Below are positions 48,713-57,990 of a stretch of DNA of 64,000 nucleotides, one piece after another (position 1 is the stretch's first letter; each line of letters starts with the position of its first letter). Under the pieces are notes generated by a model, which worked only from the letters and a program-made list of their open reading frames with translations, searched no databases and was not told where the DNA came from. The DNA comes from WQXF01 sp031553615 (lineage in GTDB: Bacteria > Bacillota > Clostridia > Christensenellales > Aristaeellaceae). The translations under genes and the position numbers were made by a program. The stretch spans positions 1 through 64,000 of the forward strand of contig JAVBLJ010000001.1 in assembly GCA_031553615.1 (NCBI GenBank). Direction: 5' to 3'.

Positions 48713-48744
48713 AAAAGGGGGAAGAGCTGTAAAACTCTTCCCCG
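48713..48744 (-). terminator. Intrinsic terminator of the SLH surface protein gene
   Basis: ggggaagag ctgtaaaa ctcttcccc; on the minus strand followed by CTTTTC. 22 bases after the stop. Confidence 0.8.
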
Positions 48745-48765
48745 TGAAGGATGCTGCGGGCGCGG

Positions 48766-51700
48766 CTACTTCTGCTCAAACCAGAGCATGTTGGCCAGCA
48801 ACCGGGCGGCATCGCCGCGCGTCGCGGGAGTTTCCGCTTGCGTCTCGGTGCCCATGAGGTTCAGGGTCACCACCACTTCGGCGGGCACACCGGCGGCATC
48901 CGCGATCTGCTGCGTATCGGAGTACGCCAGCGCCGTACTGGGGATGACCGCATTGAGCACGTTGAGCTTCTGCAGCGCGTTGCGGATTTGGGTTTGCATG
49001 CCGCCGATGGTAGCGACGGCCTGCGGACGGAATGCGTAGGCTTCGTCCAAATCGGCGATGCCCATGGCCACGGCCTGTAGCACCGATTGGGAGGCGAATT
49101 CGGGCACCTCGCCCATGTCGGAGGGCGGGGTAGGGAGCCACGCGCCGGGCATGGTGATATTGAAAGCGCGCATCAGCATGTCGATGAACTCCGCGCGGGT
49201 CACGGGCAGGGCGGGATCGAAGATGCCCTGCCCGGTGGGGGCTATGATGCCGCGCGCAGCTACGAAGCGGATGGCCGCATCATCGGCGGTGCCTGCGGTA
49301 TCGGTGAAGGGGCCGGCAGCCAGGTTGAGCGCGTTGTACACACCGTTGGCATACACGTAGCCGTAGGTCATGCCGCCCTTGTACCAGCAGCGGGGCACGA
49401 TGTGCTGCGGGTCATTGGCGCTGAGGTTCTGCAGGAGCACCACGTCGGTGGCGTTTTCCCCGGCCTGCAGCGGGTAGGGCACGCCGATGCGGATGGGATG
49501 CTCGTAGTTGTTCCACTCCAGCGCCCTGCCATCCTGCGCGAAGGTGACGGCCAGCGAGCCCTTGTTCACGATCAGCCGAACCGGCGATTTCGAAAGCAGC
49601 ACGTGCTCCATCATATAATCGTTGATCTCCACCACGCCAACGCTCTGGATATTGAACGTGCGGGTGTGACCGTTGGCATCGAACCAGGGCGCGGGAATTT
49701 CGAGCACCGCGTGCTTCGCGCCCGCGAACTGCGCCAGATCAATGGTCACCACCTCGGTGGAGGCCTCTAGCGTGCTTGAGGGCAGGGGAATCACCGCGCC
49801 GCCATCGCTGCCCACCGTCACCGGGATGGACGCGTTGCCCACCACGATGCTATCGGTGCTGGGCGCGGCGGTCGGGGTGACCGGGGTGTAGTCGTCGGCC
49901 TCGACGTACTCGCCCTCCGAATTCGCGCGCCAGATGGTGATACGGTAGTACAAGCGCTCGCCATTTTCGGCGGTGACGCAGGCGCGCATGTAGTTCTTGC
50001 CCACGGCGAGGCCCAGCTTCTTGTGGCTGAGCGTCTTCCAGGTGGTGCCAAAGAAGGTCCATGCGCCCGGGCCGTTGGGAATCCAATCGACGACGTCGAT
50101 GATCTTGACGTTGTTCGCGACGTAAATGGTGGCCAGCTTGGGCTCATCCATGGTGCCGGGGCGCTTGCTGGTGGGGATATTCTCGGCCAGCACCATCTTC
50201 AGCGTGGCATCGCCGGAGAGCTTGCGCTCGTAGGGGACTTCCTTGGCGGCCTCGGCGGTGGTGTAGGTGCCGCCGTTATTGGGCTTGGTGCCCACGGCGG
50301 TGGCGGCAAAGGCGACCTTGCCCGCCTTCACATCGGCGGCGGTGGCCTTGTAGGTGACCTTGGCGGTGGCGGATTGGCCCGGCGCAACGCTGGCCGGAGC
50401 GAAGGCCAGGGTCTCGATGGCGGGCGCTGTCTGCGGGCCGGAAAGGGCGGTGAGCGTCACGTTACCGGTGTTGGTGAAGGTGTAGGTGGCGGTGAGCGTA
50501 TTGCCCGCCGCGTTGAACGGCGAGGGCTTGACCGATACGGTCAGCGTCGCGCTCGCGGCGGTAGCAGGGCCGGTGATGGTGGCCGTGCCCGGCGTGGCGC
50601 TCGTCGAAACCGGGCTGGTGGAGGTGGACACGGCGGAGAAGGCGACGGAGCACGCGTCCACATCGGCCTGGGTGGTGGTGTAGGTGGCGGTAAACTGCGC
50701 CGTGCCCGTGGGGGCCGCGGCATTCCCGGCCGTCGCGGTTAGGCCGGTGATGGCCTTGGCTTCGGAGATCGAAAGGCCGTTCAGCGTCACGTTGCCGGTG
50801 TTGGTCACCGTGTACGTGAGCGCGATGGACTGGCCCGCCGCCGTGTAGGTGGCCGGGTTGGCCGATACGGTCACGGTCGAGGCCGGGGCTGCGGTGGGGC
50901 CGGTCACGGCGGCAGCGCCGGTGGGGCTATTGCAGCCCGAGGTGGTGGAGCTGGCCGTGGAGGAGAAGGCGATGCTGCCCGCGTCCACGTCGGCCTGGGT
51001 GGTGGTGTAGGTGGTGGTATATACCGAGGTGGAACCGGGGGCCGGGTTGTTTGTGCTGGCTCCGTCGAGGACGGGCGCGGAGACCCCCGCCTTGGTTTCG
51101 GCGACGGTCACGCCCGCAAGCGCCACGTTGCCGGTGTTGGTGGCGGTATAGGTCAGGGCAATGGTTTCGCCCGCTGCGGTGAACGAGGCGGGCACGGCGG
51201 CGACAGCCAGCGTCATCGCGGGCTGCGCCGTAAAGGTGACGGCAGCGGTAGCGGCGGCGATGGTCACCCCCGGCGTGGTGGAGGTGGTGGCCGTGCTAAA
51301 GCTGATCGCCCCGGCGGTCACGTCGGCAGCGGTGGTGGTGTAGTTCACGGTGCCGGTGGTGGTACCCTGGTAGCCCAGCGAAGTAGAGCCCAGCGAGAGC
51401 GCGCCCGCCTTGGTATCGGTCGCGGCCAAGCCCGCCGCCGATTGTACGCCGCTGTTCGCCAGCGAAAGCGTCAGCGCAATCGTCTCTCCGACGGCAGTAA
51501 AGGTGGTGGGGTTGGCGGTAAGCGTCGCGGTCACGTTGGCCGCCTGCGCGTTGATGGTCACGTTGGCCGTGGCATTGTTGCTGGTGGCGGCGCTGGTATC
51601 GGGCAGCGTACCCGCGGCGGTCGCGCTGAACGCGAGGGCTGTGCCCGCATCGATCTCCGCCTGGGTGACGGCGTGCGAGGCGGTGAAGGCAGCGCTTTCG

Positions 51701-51975
51701 CCGGCCGCGATGGTGGCGGAGGCGGGCGAGAGATTGGTTACCCCCGCCGACGGGCTGAGGACGACGCCGGTCACCTCGTCGGCGCTCGTGTTCTGCACCG
51801 TGTAGGTCAGGGTGATCGGCCCCGGAACGGTGATGGGATCGGGGTTGGCAGCGATGGACACGGTCAGCTCCCCGGCGGCCAGCGCGGGCGCGGCGGCGAA
51901 CATGCCGCCCAGAGCGAGCGTGAGCGCGAGCAGGATCAAAGAAACTTTGCGCAGCAAGAACTTCAAGGGCTTCAT
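48766..51975 (-). CDS. Surface protein with five DUF11-like repeats and SLH region
   Basis: 1069 residues. Signal peptide to about residue 34 (LALTLALGGMFAAAPALAA). Then five repeats of about 110 residues starting TVSIAANPDPITV, TATLTANPTTFTAVG, TLAVAAVPASFTAAG, TVTVSANPATYTAAG and TLTVSVKPSPFNAAG, each with a TYTVTNTGN-type strand (DUF11/CARDB-like beta-sandwich). A mixed domain follows (about 600-870). The C-terminal 190 residues are SLH-like (FVAARGIIAPTGQGIFDPALPVTRAEFIDML). It is probably anchored to secondary wall polymer. ATG 51975 has aaggagat 5-13 bases upstream. Monocistronic with a terminator; probably long stalk or S-layer-associated. Confidence 0.9.
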   Translation of the reverse strand: MKPLKFLLRKVSLILLALTLALGGMFAAAPALAAGELTVSIAANPDPITVPGPITLTYTVQNTSADEVTGVVLSPSAGVTNLSPASATIAAGESAAFTASHAVTQAEIDAGTALAFSATAAGTLPDTSAATSNNATANVTINAQAANVTATLTANPTTFTAVGETIALTLSLANSGVQSAAGLAATDTKAGALSLGSTSLGYQGTTTGTVNYTTTAADVTAGAISFSTATTSTTPGVTIAAATAAVTFTAQPAMTLAVAAVPASFTAAGETIALTYTATNTGNVALAGVTVAETKAGVSAPVLDGASTNNPAPGSTSVYTTTYTTTQADVDAGSIAFSSTASSTTSGCNSPTGAAAVTGPTAAPASTVTVSANPATYTAAGQSIALTYTVTNTGNVTLNGLSISEAKAITGLTATAGNAAAPTGTAQFTATYTTTQADVDACSVAFSAVSTSTSPVSTSATPGTATITGPATAASATLTVSVKPSPFNAAGNTLTATYTFTNTGNVTLTALSGPQTAPAIETLAFAPASVAPGQSATAKVTYKATAADVKAGKVAFAATAVGTKPNNGGTYTTAEAAKEVPYERKLSGDATLKMVLAENIPTSKRPGTMDEPKLATIYVANNVKIIDVVDWIPNGPGAWTFFGTTWKTLSHKKLGLAVGKNYMRACVTAENGERLYYRITIWRANSEGEYVEADDYTPVTPTAAPSTDSIVVGNASIPVTVGSDGGAVIPLPSSTLEASTEVVTIDLAQFAGAKHAVLEIPAPWFDANGHTRTFNIQSVGVVEINDYMMEHVLLSKSPVRLIVNKGSLAVTFAQDGRALEWNNYEHPIRIGVPYPLQAGENATDVVLLQNLSANDPQHIVPRCWYKGGMTYGYVYANGVYNALNLAAGPFTDTAGTADDAAIRFVAARGIIAPTGQGIFDPALPVTRAEFIDMLMRAFNITMPGAWLPTPPSDMGEVPEFASQSVLQAVAMGIADLDEAYAFRPQAVATIGGMQTQIRNALQKLNVLNAVIPSTALAYSDTQQIADAAGVPAEVVVTLNLMGTETQAETPATRGDAARLLANMLWFEQK

Positions 51976-52227
51976 TTAAAATCTCCTTCTTTCGGTTTTG
52001 ATGGGCCGGAGACTCTCGGCTAGGTTTATCATGTGTGGAGCCTGTGCCGGGCCGCGCCCACAGAAAGCGCGGCGCGTTTGGCAACTGCGATACAACCATC
52101 CAACGAATGAATATGCCAATTTGCTCCCTGCAAACCGGCTCCAATCAAAAATGCGGGAACTATTTCGCGGGATGCGCGGCGGCTTGCAGTTTGTCGAGCG
52201 AAAAATGCTGCCGATCCACGACAAGGC

Positions 52228-52255
52228 CTTGACAATGAGAGTCAACGCTTTACAA
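52228..52255 (+). promoter_or_regulatory. Promoter of the cardiolipin synthase-like gene
   Basis: TTGACA, 16-bp spacer, TACAAT, about 90 bases before the ATG. The rest of 51976-52227 shows no gene or clear structure. Confidence 0.85.
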
Positions 52256-52350
52256 TAGCAGATAAGCAAAGCCCACGCGGCGAGAGCGCTCCGCACACAG
52301 TCTTTCGGAATGCGCGCCGTGAATCCTGTGCCAGGAGGGAACTTCGATCC

Positions 52351-54009
52351 ATGAACGACGGCAAGAACTCAGCTTCGAATTCAGCTTCGAACTCAGCTTC
52401 GAATTCAGCTTCGAATTCAGCTTCGAGCTCAGCGTCAAGCCCTGCGCCCCCAAAGCGCAGTGGTTTTTCTGCGTTGGATATCGCGCCCACGCTGCGCATC
52501 GCGTTCGCGGCGGTGATGGTGATCGCGCAGGTGATCACCTGCTGGCTGGGGGTGCTCTTCCTGGCCAGCTACGCGGTGCCGGTGTATGCGCTGCTGGAGC
52601 TGGCCGCGGGCATCGCCACCGTGGCGCTGATGAGCGGCAACCGCGATGCCAACTATCGCTATGCGTGGGTGGTGCTGGTGCTGGTGCTGGGCGTGTTCGG
52701 CCTGCTGCTCTACCTCTTATGGGGGCACAACGGGGGGCATCGCGGATCGCGCAACGCGCTGAGCAGGCGCATGGCCGAGACGGGTTCCGCGCCGCTTTCC
52801 GGCCTGGCGCTCCCTGAGGCCGCCCAGGCGCGCGCCGCCCTCGCCGCCGATGCACCGCAGGCCACCCGCACGGTTGACTACCTGGCGGGCCAGGGCTTTC
52901 CGCTCTACCAGCAGACCGGCACCGCCTTCTATCCGCTGGGCGAGTGGGCTTTTGAAGCCATGCTGGCGGACATGGAGCGCGCCGAGCGGTTCATCTACCT
53001 GGAGTTCTTCATGGTGTTCGAGGGCCAGATTTGGAGCAGCATTCTCGACGTGCTCACCCGCAAGGCCGAGCAAGGCGTGGATGTGCGCTTGATCTATGAC
53101 GATATGGGCTCGATCACCACCACCAGCCATTCCTTCCTGCGCGGTTTGCGCCGTGCGGGCATCCGCGTGCAGGTGTTCAATCCGGTGCACCGCTACATCT
53201 ATCAGCTCTACCTCAACTACCGCGATCACCGCAAGATATTGGCCGTCGATGGGCACATCGCCTACACCGGCGGCATCAACCTGGGCGATGAATACGCCAA
53301 CCTCTACAAGAAGCACGGCCACTGGAAGGATACCGCAGTGCGTCTGGAGGGTCCGGCGGCGCACAGCCTGACCGAATGCTTCCTGCGCATGTGGCACGCC
53401 ATTGCGGATACGCCCTGCGAGCCGGTGCCCGCGCCCGCCGCGCCCCTGCCCGATACCCCCGGCTACGTGATTCCCTACGTGGATGGGCCGGACAGCAACC
53501 CGGAGAACCCCTCCGAGATGGTGTACCTGGAGTTGATCAGCACCGCCCGCGAATCGCTGTACATGACCTCGCCTTACCTCATACTCAACGATCACATGCT
53601 TTCGGCCATCTGCCTCGCGGCCCGCAGCGGCGTGGATACCCGCATCGTGGTCCCGGCCATTCCCGATCATTGGTACGTGCACCTGACCAGCCAATCGTTC
53701 TTTGGCGAGCTGCTGCGTTCCGGGGTGCGCGTGTACGAATACACGCCCGGATTCATCCACGCGAAGATGATGGTGGCCGACGGCCTGCAGGCCGTGGTGG
53801 GCAGCATCAATCTGGATTACCGCTCCTTCTACCTGCAGCACGAGAGCGCCGCCTGGTTCTGCGGCGGCCCGGTGCCCGAGGCGGTGCACGCCGACATCGG
53901 GCAGGTGTTCGCGGTCTCCCGCGAGGTCAGCCTGGAGGAGTGGGATAAGCGCCCCTGGTACATCAAGACCCTACAACCCGTGCTTCGCATATTCGCGCCG
54001 CTAATGTAG
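52351..54009 (+). CDS. Cardiolipin synthase-like phospholipase D family protein
   Basis: 552 residues. The N-terminal NSAS repeat is followed by two helices (about 45-100, FLASYAVPVYALLELAAGIA and YAWVVLVLVLGVFGLLLYLL) and two PLD domains with HKD motifs: HRKILAVDGHIAYTGGINLG and HAKMMVADGLQAVVGSINLD. Bacterial Cls condenses two phosphatidylglycerols to cardiolipin and glycerol. ATG 52351 has aggaggga 10 bases upstream. It precedes the lar genes by 44 bases; a shared transcript is possible but functionally unrelated. Confidence 0.93.
   Translation: MNDGKNSASNSASNSASNSASNSASSSASSPAPPKRSGFSALDIAPTLRIAFAAVMVIAQVITCWLGVLFLASYAVPVYALLELAAGIATVALMSGNRDANYRYAWVVLVLVLGVFGLLLYLLWGHNGGHRGSRNALSRRMAETGSAPLSGLALPEAAQARAALAADAPQATRTVDYLAGQGFPLYQQTGTAFYPLGEWAFEAMLADMERAERFIYLEFFMVFEGQIWSSILDVLTRKAEQGVDVRLIYDDMGSITTTSHSFLRGLRRAGIRVQVFNPVHRYIYQLYLNYRDHRKILAVDGHIAYTGGINLGDEYANLYKKHGHWKDTAVRLEGPAAHSLTECFLRMWHAIADTPCEPVPAPAAPLPDTPGYVIPYVDGPDSNPENPSEMVYLELISTARESLYMTSPYLILNDHMLSAICLAARSGVDTRIVVPAIPDHWYVHLTSQSFFGELLRSGVRVYEYTPGFIHAKMMVADGLQAVVGSINLDYRSFYLQHESAAWFCGGPVPEAVHADIGQVFAVSREVSLEEWDKRPWYIKTLQPVLRIFAPLM
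52366..52437. repeat. Six 12-bp tandem units at the N-terminus of the cardiolipin synthase-like gene
   Basis: aactcagcttcg alternating with aattcagcttcg, five near-identical copies and one degenerate, encoding NSAS. It starts five codons after the ATG. Confidence 0.95.
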
Positions 54010-54052
54010 AAAAGAATCAAAGTGTAGAAAAAATCAAATAGGTAGGTATGAA

Positions 54053-54829
54053 ATGGATAAGCTGGCCCAACTCAAGCAAAACCTCTCCGGCATCGATCGC
54101 CTGTGTGTGTGCTTCTCGGGCGGGGTGGATTCCACGCTGCTGCTCAAGGCCGCGCACGATGCGCTGGGCGACCGCGCCTTTGCCATCGTGGCCGATGTGC
54201 CCATGCTGCCCCGCGCCGAGCTGGCCGAAGCCATCGCATTGGCCGAGCGCATCGGCGCGCGCTGCCATGTGCTGCCCATCGACGCGCTGGCCGTACCCGA
54301 GCTGCGAACCAACGATCCGCGCCGCTGCTACCATTGCAAGGCCCATATATTCGGGCGCATTCGCGAAAAGGCCGCCGAGCTGGGAGCGACCCTGCTGGCC
54401 GACGGCTCCAATGCCGACGACGGCAAGGCATACCGCCCCGGTGCGCAGGCCGCCGCCGAGCTGGGTGTGATCAGCCCCCTGCGCGATGCGGGCCTGACCA
54501 AGGCCGATATCCGCGCCTACAGCCATGCGCTGGGCCTGCCCACCTGGGATAAGCCGGCCAACGCTTGCCTGGCGACCCGCCTGCCCTACGATACCGAGGT
54601 GACGCTGGAGGCGCTGCGCCGCGTGGAGAGCGCCGAGGTGCTGCTCCATGCGCGCGGCTACGTGGGTGTGCGGGCGCGCGTGCACGGCGATCTGCTGCGC
54701 ATCGAAGCCCCGCGCGAGCGCCTGCCCGAGCTGATCGCCGAGCACGGGCTGTTCTCCGATCTCAAGGCCCTGGGCTTCCGCTACGTCACCGTAGACGCGG
54801 AAGGCTTCCGCAGCGGCAGCATGGATTAA
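54053..54829 (+). CDS. larE: Sacrificial sulfur transferase LarE
   Basis: 258 residues. PP-loop ATP pyrophosphatase SGGVDST at residues 22-28. It adds sulfur to the carboxylated nicotinate precursor made by LarB, in synthesis of the nickel-pincer cofactor. The family Cys is present in ANACLATRLPY (Cys172, matching the sulfur-donor Cys of Lactobacillus LarE), together with RCYHCK (Cys92, Cys95). Three Cys could hold a [4Fe-4S] cluster as described for some LarE. ATG 54053 has the weak site aggtagg. First of larE-larB-larC. Confidence 0.95.
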   Translation: MDKLAQLKQNLSGIDRLCVCFSGGVDSTLLLKAAHDALGDRAFAIVADVPMLPRAELAEAIALAERIGARCHVLPIDALAVPELRTNDPRRCYHCKAHIFGRIREKAAELGATLLADGSNADDGKAYRPGAQAAAELGVISPLRDAGLTKADIRAYSHALGLPTWDKPANACLATRLPYDTEVTLEALRRVESAEVLLHARGYVGVRARVHGDLLRIEAPRERLPELIAEHGLFSDLKALGFRYVTVDAEGFRSGSMD

Positions 54830-54861
54830 ACACGGATAAAGACAGGCACAGGAGGTACCCT

Positions 54862-55623
54862 TTGGACATTCAAGAAATCCTGCGCGCCGTGCGCGATGGG
54901 GAGCTCTCCATCGAGCAGGCCGAGGGCAAGATACGCTACAAGCCGCTGGAGGATTTGCAGTACGCCATGCTCGATTATCACCGCGAGCTGCGCACCGGCG
55001 TGCCCGAGGTGATCTACGGCGCGAGCAAGACCACCGAGCAGGTGGCGGGCATCGCCGCCAACATGAAGGCCAACGGGGCCCAGCATCTGCTGCTCACCCG
55101 CGCCACCCCCGAGATGGCCGAGGCCGTCCGCGCCAGCTATCCCGGCGCGGTGCACCACCCCGCGCCGCGCCTGGTGATCGTGGATGAGCAGCCCTTCCCG
55201 CGCAACCGGGGCACGATATTGGTCGCTTCGGGCGGCACCTCGGATTTGCCGGTCTGCGAGGAGGCGGCGCTCACCGCCGAATACCTGGGCAACCGGGTCA
55301 AGCGGCTGTACGACGTGGGCGTGGCCGGGCTGCACCGGCTGCTTTCGCGGCTGGACGACATTCGCGAGGCCAACGTGATCATCGTGGTGGCCGGCATGGA
55401 GGGCGCGCTGGCCAGCGTGATCGGCGGGCTGACGGATAAACCGGTGGTTGCCGTGCCCACCAGCGTGGGCTATGGGGCCAACCTGGGCGGGCTTTCGGCG
55501 CTGCTGAGCATGCTCAATTCCTGCGCGAGCGGGGTGGGCGTTGTGAACATCGACAATGGATTCGGGGCCGGTTACCTGGCCCACAACATCAACCGGTTGA
55601 GCGGGCGGGAGGAGCAGGCATGA
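54862..55623 (+). CDS. larB: Nicotinate adenine dinucleotide carboxylase/hydrolase LarB
   Basis: 253 residues. It is related to AIR carboxylase (PurE) and carboxylates nicotinic acid adenine dinucleotide at C5 and releases AMP, the first step of nickel-pincer nucleotide synthesis. Features: GELSIEQAEGKIRYKPLEDL, EVIYGASKTTEQVAGIA, ILVASGGTSDLPVCEEAALTA and PTSVGYGANLGGLSALLSML. TTG 54862 is the start because aggaggt lies 5-11 bases upstream. Its stop overlaps the larC ATG (ATGA). Confidence 0.95.
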   Translation: MDIQEILRAVRDGELSIEQAEGKIRYKPLEDLQYAMLDYHRELRTGVPEVIYGASKTTEQVAGIAANMKANGAQHLLLTRATPEMAEAVRASYPGAVHHPAPRLVIVDEQPFPRNRGTILVASGGTSDLPVCEEAALTAEYLGNRVKRLYDVGVAGLHRLLSRLDDIREANVIIVVAGMEGALASVIGGLTDKPVVAVPTSVGYGANLGGLSALLSMLNSCASGVGVVNIDNGFGAGYLAHNINRLSGREEQA

Positions 55624-56912
55624 AGGCGCTGTACTTCGATTGTTTTTCGGGCGTGAGCGGCGATATGACGCTGGGCGCGCTGTTGGATTTGGGGCTGGTG
55701 AGCGAGGAGGAGCTGTGCGCGCAGCTCGAAACGCTGCACGTAGCGGGCTGGAGCCTTTCGACACAGCGCGTATCCAAGCACGGTATCGGCGCGCTGCACG
55801 CGAAGGTGCACCTCGAAGAGGATCACGAGCATGACCACGATCACGACCACAGCCACGACCACAGCCACGACCACGATCACGACCACGAGCATGCACACAG
55901 TCACGACCACGATCACGATCACGACCACCCGCACGAGCATTCCCACGAGCATCGCACCTTCACCGACATCGTGGGCATCATCGAGGGCAGCGGCATCACC
56001 GAGGGTGCGAAACGGCTGGCGAAGGGCATCTTCCGCCGCGTGGCCGAGGCCGAGGGCAAGGTGCACGGCAAGCCCCCCGAGGAGGTGGGCTTCCACGAGG
56101 TGGGCGCGGTCGATTCCATCGTGGACATCGTGGGCACGGCGGTGCTCATCGATGCGCTGCACATCGACGCGTTCTACTGCTCGGTGGTGAATGACGGACG
56201 CGGCTTCACGCGCTGCCAGCACGGCAAAATTCCCGTTCCGGTGCCTGCGGTGGTGCAGATATTCACCGATCCGAAGGTGCGCATGCGGCAGCTGGACATC
56301 CCGCACGAGCTGGTCACGCCGACGGGCGCGGCCATCGTGGCCGAGCTGTGCGAGCGCTTTGGGCCCATGCCCGAAATGCAGGTGAGCCGCGTAGGCTACG
56401 GCGCGGGTACGCGGGATATCGAGATTCCCAACGTGCTGCGCGTCTCCCTGGGCGAAGTGGAAAGCGCGGGCGCTTGGGAGCCGATCACCGTGCTGGAATG
56501 CAACCTGGACGATTGCAGCGCCGAGGTGATGGGCTACGCGATGGAGCGGCTATTCGAACAAGGTGCGCGCGATGTATTTTTTGCGCCTATCCAAATGAAA
56601 AAGAACCGGCCCGGCACCAAGCTGACCGTGCTCTGCGCCGCCGAGCGCGCGCAAGCCCTGGCCGATTGCCTGCTGGCCGAGACCTCGACCATCGGCGTGC
56701 GCATGCGGGAGGAGCGGCGCATCTGCCTGCCGCGCGAAGCCATCCGCGTGCTTACGCCCTACGGCGAAATCGCGGGCAAGCGCGTGGAGCACCTCGGCAT
56801 CCGGCGCTCTACCCCCGAATACGAAAGCGCGCGCGAGGCTGCGCAGTGCCACGGCGTGCCGCTGCGCGAGGTGTACGCCGCTTTCGAATGCGCATCGCGG
56901 GCAGGAGAGTAG
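55620..56912 (+). CDS. larC: Nickel-pincer cofactor nickel insertase LarC (undivided, His-rich)
   Basis: 430 residues. CTP-dependent nickel insertion into the bis-thiocarboxylate nucleotide. Starts MKALYFDCFSGVSGDMTLGALLDLG. Residues about 70-118 are an extreme His/Asp block (more than 20 His, HEHDHDHDHSH-like), a likely nickel store. Later come KPPEEVGFHEVGAVDSIVDI, TPTGAAIVAELCERFG and LECNLDDCSAEVMGYAMERL. In Lactobacillus plantarum larC is split by a programmed frameshift; here it is a single frame. ATG 55620 overlaps larB. The 56913-57012 gap holds two copies of gccccgcaaaaa. Confidence 0.95.
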   Translation: MKALYFDCFSGVSGDMTLGALLDLGLVSEEELCAQLETLHVAGWSLSTQRVSKHGIGALHAKVHLEEDHEHDHDHDHSHDHSHDHDHDHEHAHSHDHDHDHDHPHEHSHEHRTFTDIVGIIEGSGITEGAKRLAKGIFRRVAEAEGKVHGKPPEEVGFHEVGAVDSIVDIVGTAVLIDALHIDAFYCSVVNDGRGFTRCQHGKIPVPVPAVVQIFTDPKVRMRQLDIPHELVTPTGAAIVAELCERFGPMPEMQVSRVGYGAGTRDIEIPNVLRVSLGEVESAGAWEPITVLECNLDDCSAEVMGYAMERLFEQGARDVFFAPIQMKKNRPGTKLTVLCAAERAQALADCLLAETSTIGVRMREERRICLPREAIRVLTPYGEIAGKRVEHLGIRRSTPEYESAREAAQCHGVPLREVYAAFECASRAGE

Positions 56913-57012
56913 CTCCCCCTGGAAATCCAAGGCCCCGCAAAAAGAAGCCCCGCAAAAAAGCCTGCCCGTATTCTTGCGCCGTACGCGGCGCTCAACAATA
57001 AGGAGGATAAGC

Positions 57013-57735
57013 ATGAAGCGCGCATTGATCTTTCGCGGTGGTTGGGATGGGCATGAGCCCGTGCTGGTATCCGAGCGGTTCGCGAAGCTGCTTCGCAACC
57101 ACAATTTCACCGTGGAAGTATCCGACACCCTGGATTGCCTGAAGGACCTGGACGAGCTCAAGCGCCTCGATTTGATCGTAGCCTGCCAAACCATGAGCGA
57201 AATGCCCCGCGAGTACAGCGAGAACGTATCCAACGCGGTGTGCTACGGCGTGGGCCTGGCGGGCTGCCACGGCGGCATGTGCGATGCGTTCCGGCAGGAT
57301 ACGCAATGGCAGTTCATGACCGGCGGCCAGTGGGTCAGCCATCCCGGCGGCGACGGCATCGAGTACAAGGTGCACATCCACACCGGCTCCAGCAGCATCG
57401 TGGAAGGGCTGACGGATTTCGACGTGTGCAGCGAGCACTACTACCTGCACATCGATCCCGCCATCGAGGTGCTGGCCAGCACCCGATTCCCGCTCGTGCC
57501 CTACTATCATATCTCCAACAAGCCGGTCGACATGCCCGTGGCCTGGACGAAGTATTGGGGCAATGGCCGCGTGTTCTATAATTCATTGGGCCACCACGAC
57601 GACGTGTTCGATCACTCGCCCACGGCGCAGGTGCTCATGGAGCGCGGTATGCTCTGGGCCGCGCAAGGCCGCGCCTATGCGCGCGAAAACGGCCTGACCA
57701 CCGAGCGATTTGAGAACACGGCCAAGTTGTACTGA
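57013..57735 (+). CDS. ThuA-like (trehalose utilization) domain protein
   Basis: 240 residues, flavodoxin-like ThuA fold: ALIFRGGWDGHEPVLVSERF opening, LDLIVACQTMSEMP, GVGLAGCHGGMCDAFR, and GRVFYNSLGHHDDVFDHSPT near the end. ThuA domains often act with Gfo/Idh/MocA oxidoreductases in sugar (disaccharide ketone) catabolism, and one such gene follows. ATG 57013 has aaggagga 5-12 bases upstream; the frame extends to 56974 without a site. The stop TGA is followed at once by the TAG of R2 copy C. Confidence 0.88.
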   Translation: MKRALIFRGGWDGHEPVLVSERFAKLLRNHNFTVEVSDTLDCLKDLDELKRLDLIVACQTMSEMPREYSENVSNAVCYGVGLAGCHGGMCDAFRQDTQWQFMTGGQWVSHPGGDGIEYKVHIHTGSSSIVEGLTDFDVCSEHYYLHIDPAIEVLASTRFPLVPYYHISNKPVDMPVAWTKYWGNGRVFYNSLGHHDDVFDHSPTAQVLMERGMLWAAQGRAYARENGLTTERFENTAKLY

Positions 57736-57990
57736 TAGCGCTGGCGCGCTCGAACGCAAACGCTGAGGCGTTCACGTTCGGTGGGGGGTGCGCGCTGAGG
57801 CGCGGCCTCCCGTTGGTCGGGGAGAGGGGAATGCTTTCCTCCGCTCGGCCCTACGGGCTACGGGCCTGCGGGCCCCTCGTCTACGGAAAAGCTCCCCGCC
57901 CGCCCGGCAAAGCCGTGCGATACGAATGGATTCGAGGGGCGCAGCCCCTCGAGCTCCCCTGGGCAGCTCGCTTCGCTTGTTGCGGGGTAT
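57736..57990 (+). repeat. R2 GC-rich repeat, copy C
   Basis: tagcgctggcgcgctcgaac onward follows copy A nearly base for base through cccgcccggcaaagccgtgc and the gaggggcgcagcccctcgag palindrome. It sits between the ThuA-like and oxidoreductase genes, starting the base after the ThuA stop. 57991-58121 shows a short R3-like piece (gaaggatccctaagggcgaa) and the next ribosome site. Confidence 0.9.
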
